DNA of 64,000 nt from Mycolicibacterium sp. GF69 (lineage in GTDB: Bacteria > Actinomycetota > Actinomycetes > Mycobacteriales > Mycobacteriaceae), in assembly GCF_003284965.1 (NCBI RefSeq), contig NZ_QMEW01000016.1, positions 1 to 64,000 of the forward strand. Reading direction: 5' to 3'. Position 1 is the stretch's first letter. Each line of letters starts with the position of its first letter. The position numbers were made by a program, and so were the translations under genes. The notes under the pieces were generated by a model that saw nothing but the letters and a program-made list of their open reading frames with translations, ran no database searches and had not been told where the DNA came from. Below, one piece after another: positions 16,062 to 24,996 of the stretch.

Positions 16062-17417
16062 TCATGTTGCGGATGGGGCTTGTGATGAAGATGAGGTCGG
16101 CGCGATAATCTTCTGCTGTGCCACCGTGATTCGACCGCCCCGGTGCGGCGTCATGATCACATGCTTGAGCTTTTGCCGCTCCCCCGCCGCGGTGGTCGTC
16201 GTCAGTTCGACGCGGCGCAACACCTCGCGCAGCACCACCCGCATCTCCACCATCGCGAAACCCGCACCGAGACAACGTCGATTCCCGCCGCCGAAGGGCA
16301 GCCACGTGGTCGGACTCAGCGTCGTCCCGACCATCCGGTCTGGATCGAAGCGGTCGGGTTCGGGGTAGATGTCGGCGTCGTCGTGCACCAACGTGATACT
16401 CGGGACCACCATCACACCCGCGGGCAGTCGGTGCCCGCCGATCTCGACCGGCTCGGTCAGGATCCGGCCCACATCGGGCACCACCGGACGGATCCGCAGC
16501 GTCTCCTTGGCGATCGCGTCGAGGTACTCCTCGTCGCCGGATTCGGCCGCGCACACCGCCTTTGCCAGCACCTCAGGATTGCGGGTCAACCGCTCGAGTG
16601 CCCACGACAACCCGGTCGCGGTGGTGTCGTGCCCGGCCACCAGCAACGTCATCAACTGGTCGCGCAGTTCGCGGTCGGTCATGCCGGCACCCTCGTCGAC
16701 CCCCGCCCGGACCAGCATCGCCAGCGCGTCCGTGCGCTCGGCCAGGTGCGGATCCGCGCGCCGGTCGGCGATCTCGGCATACAGGAGCCGGTCGGCCTCA
16801 TCCATGTTGTGCCGCAACCGCCGCCACAACCGCCGCGTCAGCAGGTTCGGCTTCGCTATCGCCAGCGACTCCCAGGCCCCGATGTTCAGCAGCCGCGGCA
16901 TCACCTCGCGCAACGCCGCCAAACGCTCCGGGTCGCTGGCGCCGATCACCGTCCGCAGGATCACCTCCAGCGTGATCTCCGACATCTTCGGCGCCACCGC
17001 GAACGGCCTACCCACCGGCCACCCGGAGATGTTGGCCGCGGCGATCTCGGTCATCACGTCCACCTGACGCGCCACGGCGTCCCGATGAAACGGCGCCATC
17101 ATCAGCCGGCGGCGCTCACGGTGCACGTCGCCGTCGACGACCAAAACCGAACTGGCCCCCAACAACCCGGACAGCATCGAATTCGCTTCGCCCGCATGAT
17201 AAATCCGCGGGTCCCCGGCGAACACGGTCTTGATGTCGTCCGGGTCGGCCAGGTACACCATCGACCCGACCATCGAATTGGTCAGCGTGAACACGTTGCC
17301 GTAGCGGCGCTGGCAGAGCGCCACGATCGGAGACCACCACCGCAACATCAGCAACAGCAGCGCGAACGACGGGAGCCTCGGCCCCGGCGGCAGCGCCGGC
17401 TCCGTTGTTGGACTCAT
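16062..17417 (-). CDS. Cytochrome P450, CYP135/CYP138-like
   Basis: 451 residues. Haem-binding loop FGGGNRRCLGAGFA with the Cys thiolate, I-helix oxygen motif AGHDTT, and K-helix ExxR in KETLRIRP are all present. The proline-rich start PPGPRLP and a hydrophobic N terminus resemble the mycobacterial CYP135/136/138 group, whose substrates are mostly unknown. It would need a ferredoxin and reductase, none of which is encoded next to it. On the same strand as the kinase gene 144 nt downstream, with a palindromic site between. Confidence 0.9.
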   Translation of the reverse strand: MSPTTEPALPPGPRLPSFALLLLMLRWWSPIVALCQRRYGNVFTLTNSMVGSMVYLADPDDIKTVFAGDPRIYHAGEANSMLSGLLGASSVLVVDGDVHRERRRLMMAPFHRDAVARQVDVMTEIAAANISGWPVGRPFAVAPKMSEITLEVILRTVIGASDPERLAALREVMPRLLNIGAWESLAIAKPNLLTRRLWRRLRHNMDEADRLLYAEIADRRADPHLAERTDALAMLVRAGVDEGAGMTDRELRDQLMTLLVAGHDTTATGLSWALERLTRNPEVLAKAVCAAESGDEEYLDAIAKETLRIRPVVPDVGRILTEPVEIGGHRLPAGVMVVPSITLVHDDADIYPEPDRFDPDRMVGTTLSPTTWLPFGGGNRRCLGAGFAMVEMRVVLREVLRRVELTTTTAAGERQKLKHVIMTPHRGGRITVAQQKIIAPTSSSSQAPSAT

Positions 17418-17524
17418 GCCTAATAGAGTACGTCCGTGACGGTCCCAACGGAACAGTCGGTCAAGGGCTAAGTTGTCGGCGGGTCGCTACCGACGCGACC
17501 ACGAATTCGGAAGATCGTTGATAC

Positions 17525-19900
17525 ATGCGCGTTGACGGGCGGGACATCACCGTCTCCGGCAGCCTGCTGCAGCCACTGACGAGGCGGACCAACGACATCG
17601 TCCGCGTCGTACTGGCTGCGCTGTTCCTCGCCGTCGTCGTCACCAGCTCGCTGATCACCCGCAACGAGTGGGTCGCGCTCGAACGCTCGATCTCCGAGAT
17701 CGTCGCGGTGCTGACGCCGACCCAGGCCAACCTCGTCTACCTCGTCTACGGCATCGCGATCGTCGCGCTGCCGTTCGTGATCCTGGTCAGCCTGATCCTG
17801 TCGCGGCAGTGGAAGCTGCTCGGCGCCTACGCCGCGGCCGCCGTCATCGCCGGGTCGCTGTTGTCGATCAGCGGGCTCGGGCTCACCGCGCCGCGCTGGC
17901 ACTTCGATCTGTCGGGCCGGCTCGACACGTTCGCGCAGCAGTTCGTCGACGATCCGCGCTGGATCGCGATGCTCGCCGCGGTGCTCACCGTCTCCGGGCC
18001 CTGGTTGCCCGCCCGCTGGCGGCGCTGGTGGTGGACCCTGCTGCTGGCATTCGTGCCGATCCACCTGGTGATCAGCGCGGTGGTGCCGGCCCGTTCGCTC
18101 GTCGGGCTGGCGGCCGGCTGGTTCGTCGGGGCGCTGGTGGTGCTCGTCGTCGGCACACCCGGGCTGGAGGTGCCGCTCGACGGCGCGGTGCGGGCGATGG
18201 CGCGCCGCGGCTGCGTCGTCTCCGGCATGCAGGTGATGCACCCGGCCGGCACCGGACCGCTGGTGCTGACGGCCACCTGCGAAGAGCAGCAGTCCACGGC
18301 GGTGATGGAGCTGTACGGACCGCACCAGCGCGGCGGCGGCGTACTGCTGCAGCTGTGGCGCAAGCTGCGGTTCCGCGACCGGGAAACCGCGCCGCTGCAC
18401 GCGTCGATGCGCCGCCTCGTCGAACACCGCGCGCTGATGGCGATCGCGATCGGCGAGCTCAAGGTCGCGAACACGTCGACGATCGCCGTCGCCGCGCTGG
18501 ACCGGGGCTGGACCCTGTACGCCCACACGCCACCCCGCGGCGTCCCGATCAGCGAATGCGTCGGGTCCATACCCGTGGGGCGGGTGTGGGAGTCGTTGCG
18601 CGAACTTCACGACTGCCAGATCTCGCACGGCGACCTGCGCAGCAGCGAGATCACCGTCGACGACGACGCGGTGTTGTTCGGCGGGTTCGACAATGCCGAG
18701 TACGGCGCCACCGACGCCCAGCTGCGCACCGACATCGCGCACCTGCTGGTGACGACGACGCACCTCTACGACGCCAACTCGGCGGTGCGCGCCGCGATCG
18801 ACGCGTTCGGCAAGGACACGGTGCTGACCGCATCGCGGCGGTTGACCAAGGCCGCGGTGCCGATGGGCATCCGCAACTCGGTGACCGACGCCAAGGCCGT
18901 CATCTCCGCCGCGCGTGACGAGGTGAAGCGCCAGACCCGCGTCGACGAGATCCGCACCGAGACCATCACCCGGTTCACCCGCAGCCAGGTGGTCCAACTG
19001 GTACTGCTGGCCGCGCTGGTCTACGTCGCCTATCCGTTCCTCAGCTCGGTGCCGACGTTCATCACCGAACTGCGCACCGCCAACTGGTGGTGGGCGCTGC
19101 TGGGCCTGGCCGCCTCGAGCCTGACGTACCTGGGCGCGGCCGCGGCACTGTGGGCGTGCGCGGACGGGCTGGTCAGCCTGTGGGGGCTGGTCGTCATGCA
19201 GGTCGCCAACAAGTTCGCGGCGACGACGACGCCCGCGGGCGTGGGCGGGCTGGCGCTGTCGGCCCGGTACCTGCAGAAGGGCGGCGTCAGCCCGATGCGC
19301 GCCACCACCGCCGTCGCGCTGCAGCAGTCGGTCCAGGTCATCACGCACCTGGGGCTGCTCATCTTCTTCTCCACCGCCGCGGGCGTGTCGGCGGACCTGT
19401 CGCGCTTCGTCCCGAACGTCACGCTGCTGTACCTGATCGGCGGTGTGCTGCTCGGGCTGGTCGGCACGTTCCTGTTGGTGCCCAAGCTGCGGCGCTGGCT
19501 TTCCACGGCGGTGCGGCCGCGGCTACAGGAGGTGATCGGCCACCTCATCGCGCTGGCCCGGGAACCCAGACGGCTCGCGACCATCATGGCGGGCTGCGCC
19601 GCGACCACCCTCGGCAACGCGCTCGCGCTGTGGGCCGCGATCGAGGCGTTCGGCGGCGACACGTCGTTCGTCACCGTCACGGTGGTCACGATGATCGGCG
19701 GCACCTTGGCTTCGGCAGCGCCCACCCCCGGCGGTATCGGCGCGGTGGAGGCCGCGTTGATCGGCGGATTGGCCGCGTTCGGAATGCCCGCCGCCGTCGC
19801 TGTGCCCTCGGTCTTGCTCTACCGCGTGCTCACGATCTGGCTGCCGGTATTCGTCGGCTGGCAGGTGATGCGCTGGATGACTAGAACCTCGAAAATTTGA
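17525..19900 (+). CDS. Large polytopic protein: kinase-like middle domain and LPG-synthase-type membrane domain
   Basis: 791 residues. N-terminal part (1-220) has about six membrane helices. A soluble middle (about 225-480) resembles a protein-kinase or RIO fold only in part: HGDLRSSEI looks like a catalytic loop and VLFGGFDNAE replaces DFG, so activity is doubtful. The C-terminal half (about 490-785) is the flippase-like UPF0104/LPG_synthase_TM domain (segments VANKFAATTTPAGVGGLA and AAPTPGGIGAVEAALIGG). The family is often named after lysyl-phosphatidylglycerol synthase, but no aminoacyl transferase (GNAT-like) domain is present, so it should not be called that enzyme. Probably a membrane lipid transport or envelope function. 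Confidence 0.8.
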   Translation: MRVDGRDITVSGSLLQPLTRRTNDIVRVVLAALFLAVVVTSSLITRNEWVALERSISEIVAVLTPTQANLVYLVYGIAIVALPFVILVSLILSRQWKLLGAYAAAAVIAGSLLSISGLGLTAPRWHFDLSGRLDTFAQQFVDDPRWIAMLAAVLTVSGPWLPARWRRWWWTLLLAFVPIHLVISAVVPARSLVGLAAGWFVGALVVLVVGTPGLEVPLDGAVRAMARRGCVVSGMQVMHPAGTGPLVLTATCEEQQSTAVMELYGPHQRGGGVLLQLWRKLRFRDRETAPLHASMRRLVEHRALMAIAIGELKVANTSTIAVAALDRGWTLYAHTPPRGVPISECVGSIPVGRVWESLRELHDCQISHGDLRSSEITVDDDAVLFGGFDNAEYGATDAQLRTDIAHLLVTTTHLYDANSAVRAAIDAFGKDTVLTASRRLTKAAVPMGIRNSVTDAKAVISAARDEVKRQTRVDEIRTETITRFTRSQVVQLVLLAALVYVAYPFLSSVPTFITELRTANWWWALLGLAASSLTYLGAAAALWACADGLVSLWGLVVMQVANKFAATTTPAGVGGLALSARYLQKGGVSPMRATTAVALQQSVQVITHLGLLIFFSTAAGVSADLSRFVPNVTLLYLIGGVLLGLVGTFLLVPKLRRWLSTAVRPRLQEVIGHLIALAREPRRLATIMAGCAATTLGNALALWAAIEAFGGDTSFVTVTVVTMIGGTLASAAPTPGGIGAVEAALIGGLAAFGMPAAVAVPSVLLYRVLTIWLPVFVGWQVMRWMTRTSKI

Positions 19901-20024
19901 CCGGAATGTCGAGGGTACTCCGCTGCCGACCGGCCCTCGAGTGGAGGTAGTGTCATCACATCGTGTCGAACAACCTGCGCGATTGTTGAATAGTCGATCC
20001 CTCGAATTGCATTAAGGGTGGACC

Positions 20025-20969
20025 GTGACAGGAACATCAGAATCACAGCAGAGCCCGACGCCAGAGGCGCAGTCGCAATGGTTGTCGAAGTCCGCATCAC
20101 AGACCCGCGGCTCGGACAAGGACGAGGTCCAGTTCCACTACGACATCTCCAACGAGTTCTTCAAGCTGTGGCAGGACCCCTCCCAGACCTATAGCTGCGC
20201 ATACTTCGAGCGCGACGATTACACGCTCGAGCAGGCGCAGCAGGCCAAAGTCGACCTCTCGCTCGGCAAGCTCGGCCTGCAGCCCGGCATGACGCTGCTC
20301 GACATCGGCTGCGGCTGGGGTTCGACGATCGCGCGGGCCGTGGAGAAATACGACGTCAACGTCATCGGCCTGACGCTCTCGGAGAACCAGAAGCAGCACA
20401 TCGAAGACAACCGGTTCGCCCACATGAAGAGCGACCGCAAGATGGAAGTCCGGTTGCAGCCGTGGGAGGAGTTCGAGGGCCGGGTCGACCGGATCGTGTC
20501 GATCGGCGCGTTCGAGCACTTCGGCTTCAACAAGTACGACGACTACTTCAAGAAGACGTTCAGCTGGATGCCCGATGACGCCGTGATGATGCTACACAGC
20601 ATCATCATTCCCGAGGACGAGGAGATCAAGGCAAAAGGTCTGCCGCTGACCATGTCTCGGGTGAGATTCATCAAGTTCATCATGGACGAGATCTACCCCG
20701 GCGGGCGTTTGCCGCTGGCGTCGATGGTGCGCGACCACGCAAACAAAGCCGGCTACACCGTCACCCGCGAACAGCACCTGCAGCCGCACTACGTCAAGAC
20801 GCTCGATACCTGGGCAGCCAACCTGGAGGCGAAGAAGGAGGAGGCGATCGCGATCACAAACGAGCAGATCTACGAACGCTTCCGCAAATACCTGACCGGG
20901 TGCGCGGATCTTTTCCGGCAGGGCTACACCGACGTCGCGCAGTTCACCTGTGAGAAGGCGGCTGCTTAG
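20025..20969 (+). CDS. Mycolic acid SAM-dependent methyltransferase (cyclopropane synthase family)
   Basis: 314 residues. The Rossmann SAM motif LLDIGCGWGS, the CAYFERDDYTLEQAQ segment with the conserved Cys, the SIGAFEHFG loop and the LHSII segment retain the residues (Glu, His, Tyr, Cys) that hold bicarbonate and substrate in CmaA1/CmaA2. It should add a methylene or methyl branch to meromycolic acyl chains on AcpM. The start is GTG 20025; an N-terminal extension of about 30 polar residues is unusual but follows in frame. The nearest M. tuberculosis relatives are CmaA2, MmaA and PcaA; which reaction it does cannot be told. A second family member follows after 80 nt. Confidence 0.9.
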   Translation: MTGTSESQQSPTPEAQSQWLSKSASQTRGSDKDEVQFHYDISNEFFKLWQDPSQTYSCAYFERDDYTLEQAQQAKVDLSLGKLGLQPGMTLLDIGCGWGSTIARAVEKYDVNVIGLTLSENQKQHIEDNRFAHMKSDRKMEVRLQPWEEFEGRVDRIVSIGAFEHFGFNKYDDYFKKTFSWMPDDAVMMLHSIIIPEDEEIKAKGLPLTMSRVRFIKFIMDEIYPGGRLPLASMVRDHANKAGYTVTREQHLQPHYVKTLDTWAANLEAKKEEAIAITNEQIYERFRKYLTGCADLFRQGYTDVAQFTCEKAAA

Positions 20970-21049
20970 CCGATTTACGAAAAATGCGATATATAAGTGG
21001 ATCGTTGCGGAGCGCGGTTCCGTAGCACCGCAGAGGAGGCCAATCGAAA

Positions 21050-21922
21050 ATGTCGGATTCGGGGACGACGATGAAGGTGGCGTACGAGGACGTACAAGCG
21101 CACTACGACCTCTCCAACGAGTTCTTCGGCCTCTTCCAGGATCCGACACGCACTTACAGCTGCGCCTTCTACGAGAGCGATGACACGACGCTCGAGCAGG
21201 CGCAGATCGCCAAGATCGACCGCGCGCTTCGCAAGCTCGACCTGCGGCCCGGCATGACGCTGCTCGACGTCGGCTGCGGCTGGGGTTCGGTGATGAAGCG
21301 CGCGGTCGAGACATACGACGTCAACGTCATCGGTCTGACACTGAGCCGCAACCAGCGCGCGCTCGGCCAGCAGATCCTCGACGGCGTCGAGACCGACCGC
21401 TCGCGGCGGGTGCTGCTCAAGGGGTGGGAGGAATTCGACGAGCCGGTCGACCGCATCGTGTCCATCGAGGCGTTCGAGGCGTGGCCCAAGTCGAAGTACA
21501 AAGCGTTTTTCGACACGTGCTACCGCGTCATGCCGGCCGACGGCCGGATGGTGCTTCAGACGATCATGGGCCACCCGCTCAAGCGCTGGCCGGAGCTGGG
21601 CATCCCGATCGTGATGTCCGACCTGAAGTTCATGCGGTTCATCGCCAAGGAGATCTTCCCCGGCGGCGCCGTGCCGTGCGACGAGGACATCTACGAGTAC
21701 AGCGGCGAGGCCGGTTTCACCGTCGAGGAGTTCGACGAGATGACGCCGCACTACGTGCGCACCCTCGACACCTGGGCCGCCGCCCTCGAGGCCGCCAAGG
21801 ACCAGGCGATCGCGGTGACCTCGCAGGAGGTCTACGACCGGTACATGCGCTACCTGCTGGGATGCTCGGACTTCTTCCAGCGCAACGTCAGCTACGTCGG
21901 GCAGTTCACGCTCACCAAATAG
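21050..21922 (+). CDS. Divergent mycolic acid SAM methyltransferase (UmaA/MmaA4-like)
   Basis: 290 residues, clearly paralogous to the preceding gene (LLDVGCGWGSV, CAFYESDDTTLEQAQ, FPGGAVP, GQFTLTK end). Two active-site segments differ: FEHFG of the cyclopropane synthases is FEAWP here, and the usual LHT/LHS is LQT. UmaA lacks the EHFG loop too and MmaA4 also has Gln in place of the His, so function may be closer to hydroxylation-methyl transfer or be unassigned. Start ATG 21050 after GAGGAGG. Convergent with the ketosynthase-like gene, 23 nt apart. Confidence 0.88.
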   Translation: MSDSGTTMKVAYEDVQAHYDLSNEFFGLFQDPTRTYSCAFYESDDTTLEQAQIAKIDRALRKLDLRPGMTLLDVGCGWGSVMKRAVETYDVNVIGLTLSRNQRALGQQILDGVETDRSRRVLLKGWEEFDEPVDRIVSIEAFEAWPKSKYKAFFDTCYRVMPADGRMVLQTIMGHPLKRWPELGIPIVMSDLKFMRFIAKEIFPGGAVPCDEDIYEYSGEAGFTVEEFDEMTPHYVRTLDTWAAALEAAKDQAIAVTSQEVYDRYMRYLLGCSDFFQRNVSYVGQFTLTK

Positions 21923-21945
21923 CGCTCGGCCAGGCTCGGCCAGGC

Positions 21946-23196
21946 TTAGTAGGCGCCGAAGACCAGCGAGACGTTGTGGCCGCCCAGCCCGAACGAGTTG
22001 GTGATCGCGTAGCGGTATTCGCCGCGGCGGGAGCTTTCGGTGACGACGTCGAGGTCGATCTCGGGGTCGAGGTCTTTGAGGTTGAGCGTGGGCGGGATGA
22101 CGCCGTCGCGCAGCGTCTGCACCGTCAGCACCGCCTCGATGGCGCCGGCCGAACCCAGTGAATGGCCCAGCGCAGCCTTCGGCGCGTACACCGGCGCGCT
22201 GTGCTCGCCGAGCGCGTGCCGAATCGCGCGAGCCTCGGCCAGGTCGCCGAACACGGTTCCGGTGGCGTGGGCGTTGATGTGGTCGATGTCGGCGGGCGTT
22301 AACCCGGCCAGTTCGATCGCCCGGGCCATGGCGTCGCCGGCGCGCTCACCGTCGGGATCGGGCTTCACGACGTCGTAACCGTCGGACGTGATGGCCCCGC
22401 TCATCAGCCGGGCCAGCGGTTGTGCACCCCGGGCTTTGGCGTGCTCCTCGGTCTCGACGAGCATCAACGCGCCGCCTTCACCGAAAACCATGCCGTCGCG
22501 GTCTTTGTCGAACGGGCGACAGGCGCCGGGAGGATCGTCGTTCTTGGTCGACAGCAGTTCCTGGATGTTGAACGCCGCGACCGGCACCGCCTCGATATGC
22601 GTCTCGACGCCGCCGCAGATCACCGCGTCGGCCTCACCCAGGACGAGGTGTTGCCAGGCCTGGGCGATGGCCGCCGATCCGGACGCGTCGGCCATCACCG
22701 GTGAGATGATGCCCGCCTTGGCCTGTCGGTCCAGCCCGACCGCGGCAGCCGCACCGTTGGGCATGTACATCTGGATCGTGAGCGGCGACACCGCTCGCAG
22801 CCCCTTCTGCCGCCACAGGTCGTGCTGGAGGGGAATCTCCTCGGTGCTGCCCAGCGCGAGCCCCACCGACACCGCCAGCCGCCGAGTGTCGATGTCGGGA
22901 GCTCCCGCGGCTTCCCAGAGCCGGCGGCTCAGCACGGTCGACATCTTCTGCATGTACGACGTCCGGCGCCGTTGCACCCGGTCCAGATGGTCGTCGAGAT
23001 TCTCCAGGATCGCCCCGCCGATGCGCACCGGCGAGTCGAACTCGTCGATGAACCACTTGTCGAGCGCCCGGATGCCGCTTTGCCCCTGTTGCAGGAGCTG
23101 CCACGTTTCTTCGGCGTCCGTCGCAAGCGCGGTGGTCGAGACGACAGCTGTCACCACGACGTCGGGGAATGCGTCGCCGGTTCTCAGCGCGGCCAT
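21946..23196 (-). CDS. KasA/KasB-type beta-ketoacyl synthase homologue lacking the catalytic Cys
   Basis: 416 residues, full length and closely similar to KasA/KasB of FAS-II. The condensing His residues remain (INAHATGT and SFGLGGHN) with Lys in APKAALGHS. The nucleophile motif, which in KasA is SACSSGS, is MADASGS here: Cys is replaced by Asp. Such a protein cannot form the acyl-thioester, though it may decarboxylate malonyl-ACP or act as a partner subunit. ATG 23196 follows AAGGAG at good spacing. It is beside two mycolate methyltransferases, which suggests a role in meromycolate modification or elongation control. Confidence 0.9.
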   Translation of the reverse strand: MAALRTGDAFPDVVVTAVVSTTALATDAEETWQLLQQGQSGIRALDKWFIDEFDSPVRIGGAILENLDDHLDRVQRRRTSYMQKMSTVLSRRLWEAAGAPDIDTRRLAVSVGLALGSTEEIPLQHDLWRQKGLRAVSPLTIQMYMPNGAAAAVGLDRQAKAGIISPVMADASGSAAIAQAWQHLVLGEADAVICGGVETHIEAVPVAAFNIQELLSTKNDDPPGACRPFDKDRDGMVFGEGGALMLVETEEHAKARGAQPLARLMSGAITSDGYDVVKPDPDGERAGDAMARAIELAGLTPADIDHINAHATGTVFGDLAEARAIRHALGEHSAPVYAPKAALGHSLGSAGAIEAVLTVQTLRDGVIPPTLNLKDLDPEIDLDVVTESSRRGEYRYAITNSFGLGGHNVSLVFGAY

Positions 23197-23287
23197 GCTC
23201 GGTTCTCCTTGCTCCGCCCACTCGCCAGCTGAATGTGTTGTGGTATCCGTAGAACACCTTAGAACCCTCGTAGGCGATGGACGACTT

Positions 23288-23674
23288 GTGGCTGAATTCA
23301 ATGTGCTCGGCGAGCCGCTGGAACCGTGCGGCACCGACCCGGTCACCGGCTTTTATCGCGACGGGTGCTGCTCGACCGGGCCGGAGGATCTGGGCAGCCA
23401 CACCATCTGCGCGGTGGTGACCGCCGAATTTCTCTTGCATCAGCGCACGATCGGCAACGACCTGTCCACACCGCGCCCGGAGTACCGCTTCCCCGGTCTG
23501 CAACCGGGCGACCGCTGGTGCGTCACCGCGGTGAACTGGCTGAAGGCCTATCAGGACGGCTTCGCCGCGCCGGTGGTGCTGGCGTCGACGCATGAGCGCA
23601 CGCTCGAGGTCGTCTCGCTGGAGGCGCTGCGCGAGAACGCGGTCGACGTGCCCGACGACCTCGAGTCGTTGTAG
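23288..23674 (+). CDS. DUF2237 family protein
   Basis: 128 residues. It starts at GTG 23288 with the family opening NVLGEPLEPCGTDPVTGFYRDGCC and goes on with DLGSHTICAVVTAEFL, PGLQPGDRWCVT and LEALRENAVD, the DUF2237 pattern of a conserved small cytoplasmic protein with several Cys and no known function. Divergent from the ketosynthase homologue, with 91 nt between them. No binding or catalytic motif is evident. Confidence 0.87.
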   Translation: MAEFNVLGEPLEPCGTDPVTGFYRDGCCSTGPEDLGSHTICAVVTAEFLLHQRTIGNDLSTPRPEYRFPGLQPGDRWCVTAVNWLKAYQDGFAAPVVLASTHERTLEVVSLEALRENAVDVPDDLESL

Positions 23675-23718
23675 CGCAGTGCGGTCGACACCTGGCCGAT
23701 TCGTCATACGGTGAGCGC

Positions 23719-24195
23719 ATGACAGATCAGACACCCGCGGTCACCACCGGGCATCCGCCGGAGGCCCTCATGCGCATCCTCAACCCGACGCTGCGGTTGC
23801 TGTTGCGCACTCCGCTGGCCGGTCCCTTGGGCAATAGGTTCATGTTGCTGAACTTCACCGGGCGAAAAACCGGCCGGCGGTTCTCGATCCCGGTGACGGC
23901 GCACCACATCGACGACGGGCTCTACGCCATCGCGAACACGTTGTGGAAGAACAACTTCCGCGACGGCGCCGACGCCGAGGTGGTGCACGGCGGGACGACG
24001 CGCAAGATGCGTGGCGACCTGATAACCGATCCGGCGGTGGTGGCCGATCTGGCGCATCGGCTCGCAGAGTCCTACGGGCCCAAGCGCGCGCAGACGATCA
24101 TGGGGCTGCAGTTTCGTGGGCGGGAGGTTCCGTCCGTCGACGATTTCCGCGAAGCCGCGGTGCGCGAGAAGATCGCCGCGATCCGGTTCAGCTGA
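23719..24195 (+). CDS. F420-dependent (Ddn-type) nitroreductase/quinone reductase family protein
   Basis: 158 residues, split-barrel flavin/deazaflavin fold. NFTGRKTGRRFSIPV is the Ddn-family phosphate-binding segment, with a later VHGGTTRKMRG. The relatives Ddn, Rv1261c and Rv1558 use reduced F420 to reduce quinones or nitro compounds at the membrane. ATG 23719 is 44 nt after the DUF2237 stop. It is one of three members in this window (others at 41327 and 55796), none next to F420 biosynthesis genes. Confidence 0.8.
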   Translation: MTDQTPAVTTGHPPEALMRILNPTLRLLLRTPLAGPLGNRFMLLNFTGRKTGRRFSIPVTAHHIDDGLYAIANTLWKNNFRDGADAEVVHGGTTRKMRGDLITDPAVVADLAHRLAESYGPKRAQTIMGLQFRGREVPSVDDFREAAVREKIAAIRFS

Positions 24196-24268
24196 CCGTC
24201 GTCGGCCGAGTCGCGGATGCGTCTTGTATGAATTGAGCCTGACATCACCGCTTGACTGGAGGTGCCGG

Positions 24269-24994
24269 GTGTCGAATCCCGAATCACGGCCACAGGAGCT
24301 GTGCGAAGAGCCGGCCGTGGTGGCCCGCGGCATCTCCCAACGGGGACCGTGGGGCCCGGTGTACGGCCCACTCGACCTCGACATCGTCGCCGGCGGGGTG
24401 ACGGTGCTGGTGTGCCCGCCCGGCTCGGGCCGCACCGCGTTGTTGATGACGCTGGCCGGGCGGATGAAGACGCTGACCGGTTCGCTGACCGTGTTCGGCC
24501 GCGACGGCGCCCGCGAGATCTTCAAGGCGGCGGCGCTGACCGGCATCGACGAGCTCGACGAGGTCGCCGAGTCCGTGACCGTCGCCGACGTGGTCACCGA
24601 ACAGTTGCGCTGGGCAGCGCCCTGGTACCGGCGGGTGCCGCGGGCCGGGCAGGCCGAGGTGGACCGGGTGTGCGCGCCGGTGTTCGGACCGTTGGCGCTG
24701 CCGCCGCTGCATGACTACGTCGAGGAGTTGTCCGAACTCGATCGTCGACTGCTGCGCGTGGCGCTGGCCAACGCCGAACGCCCCCCGCTGCTGGTGGTCG
24801 GCGATCTGGACCGGGTCACCAGCGACGTGCACCGCGCCCAGTTGCTCGACCGCCTCGTCGAGCTGGGGCAGCAACAGACCGTCGTCACCGCGTCGGTCAA
24901 CGGCGTTCCGGACGACTCAGGCGTGCGCGCCCAACTGGCGGTCGACACCGGCGGCGCGGCAACCGTCAGCGATAGCCCGAAAGGTGGCAATTGA
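24269..24994 (+). CDS. ABC-type ATPase-like protein with degenerate motifs
   Basis: 241 residues with ABC-ATPase layout but eroded motifs: the Walker A is CPPGSGRTA (Arg for Lys), the signature is LSELDRR in place of LSGGQ, and the Walker B region is LLVVGDLDRV with no DE pair. GTG 24269 follows GGAGG at seven nt. The stop lies next to the YhgE/Pip start, so the two are coupled. It likely serves as a partner or regulator for that membrane protein, not as a true energy coupler. Role unknown. Confidence 0.75.
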   Translation: MSNPESRPQELCEEPAVVARGISQRGPWGPVYGPLDLDIVAGGVTVLVCPPGSGRTALLMTLAGRMKTLTGSLTVFGRDGAREIFKAAALTGIDELDEVAESVTVADVVTEQLRWAAPWYRRVPRAGQAEVDRVCAPVFGPLALPPLHDYVEELSELDRRLLRVALANAERPPLLVVGDLDRVTSDVHRAQLLDRLVELGQQQTVVTASVNGVPDDSGVRAQLAVDTGGAATVSDSPKGGN

Positions 24995-24996
24995 CC

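Noticed and set aside
16015..16368. Plus-strand open frame starting in the palindrome and covering the P450 end
   Set aside because: Antisense to the P450 C terminus, no domain.
17468..19348. Long minus-strand open frame opposite the LPG-synthase-like gene
   Set aside because: Rich in Arg, Gln and His with no domain, and lies wholly antisense to a clear membrane protein.
21924..21945. Two copies of GCTCGGCCAG in tandem between the methyltransferase and the ketosynthase homologue
   Set aside because: Only two short copies, no sign of a larger repeat array; ordinary slippage.
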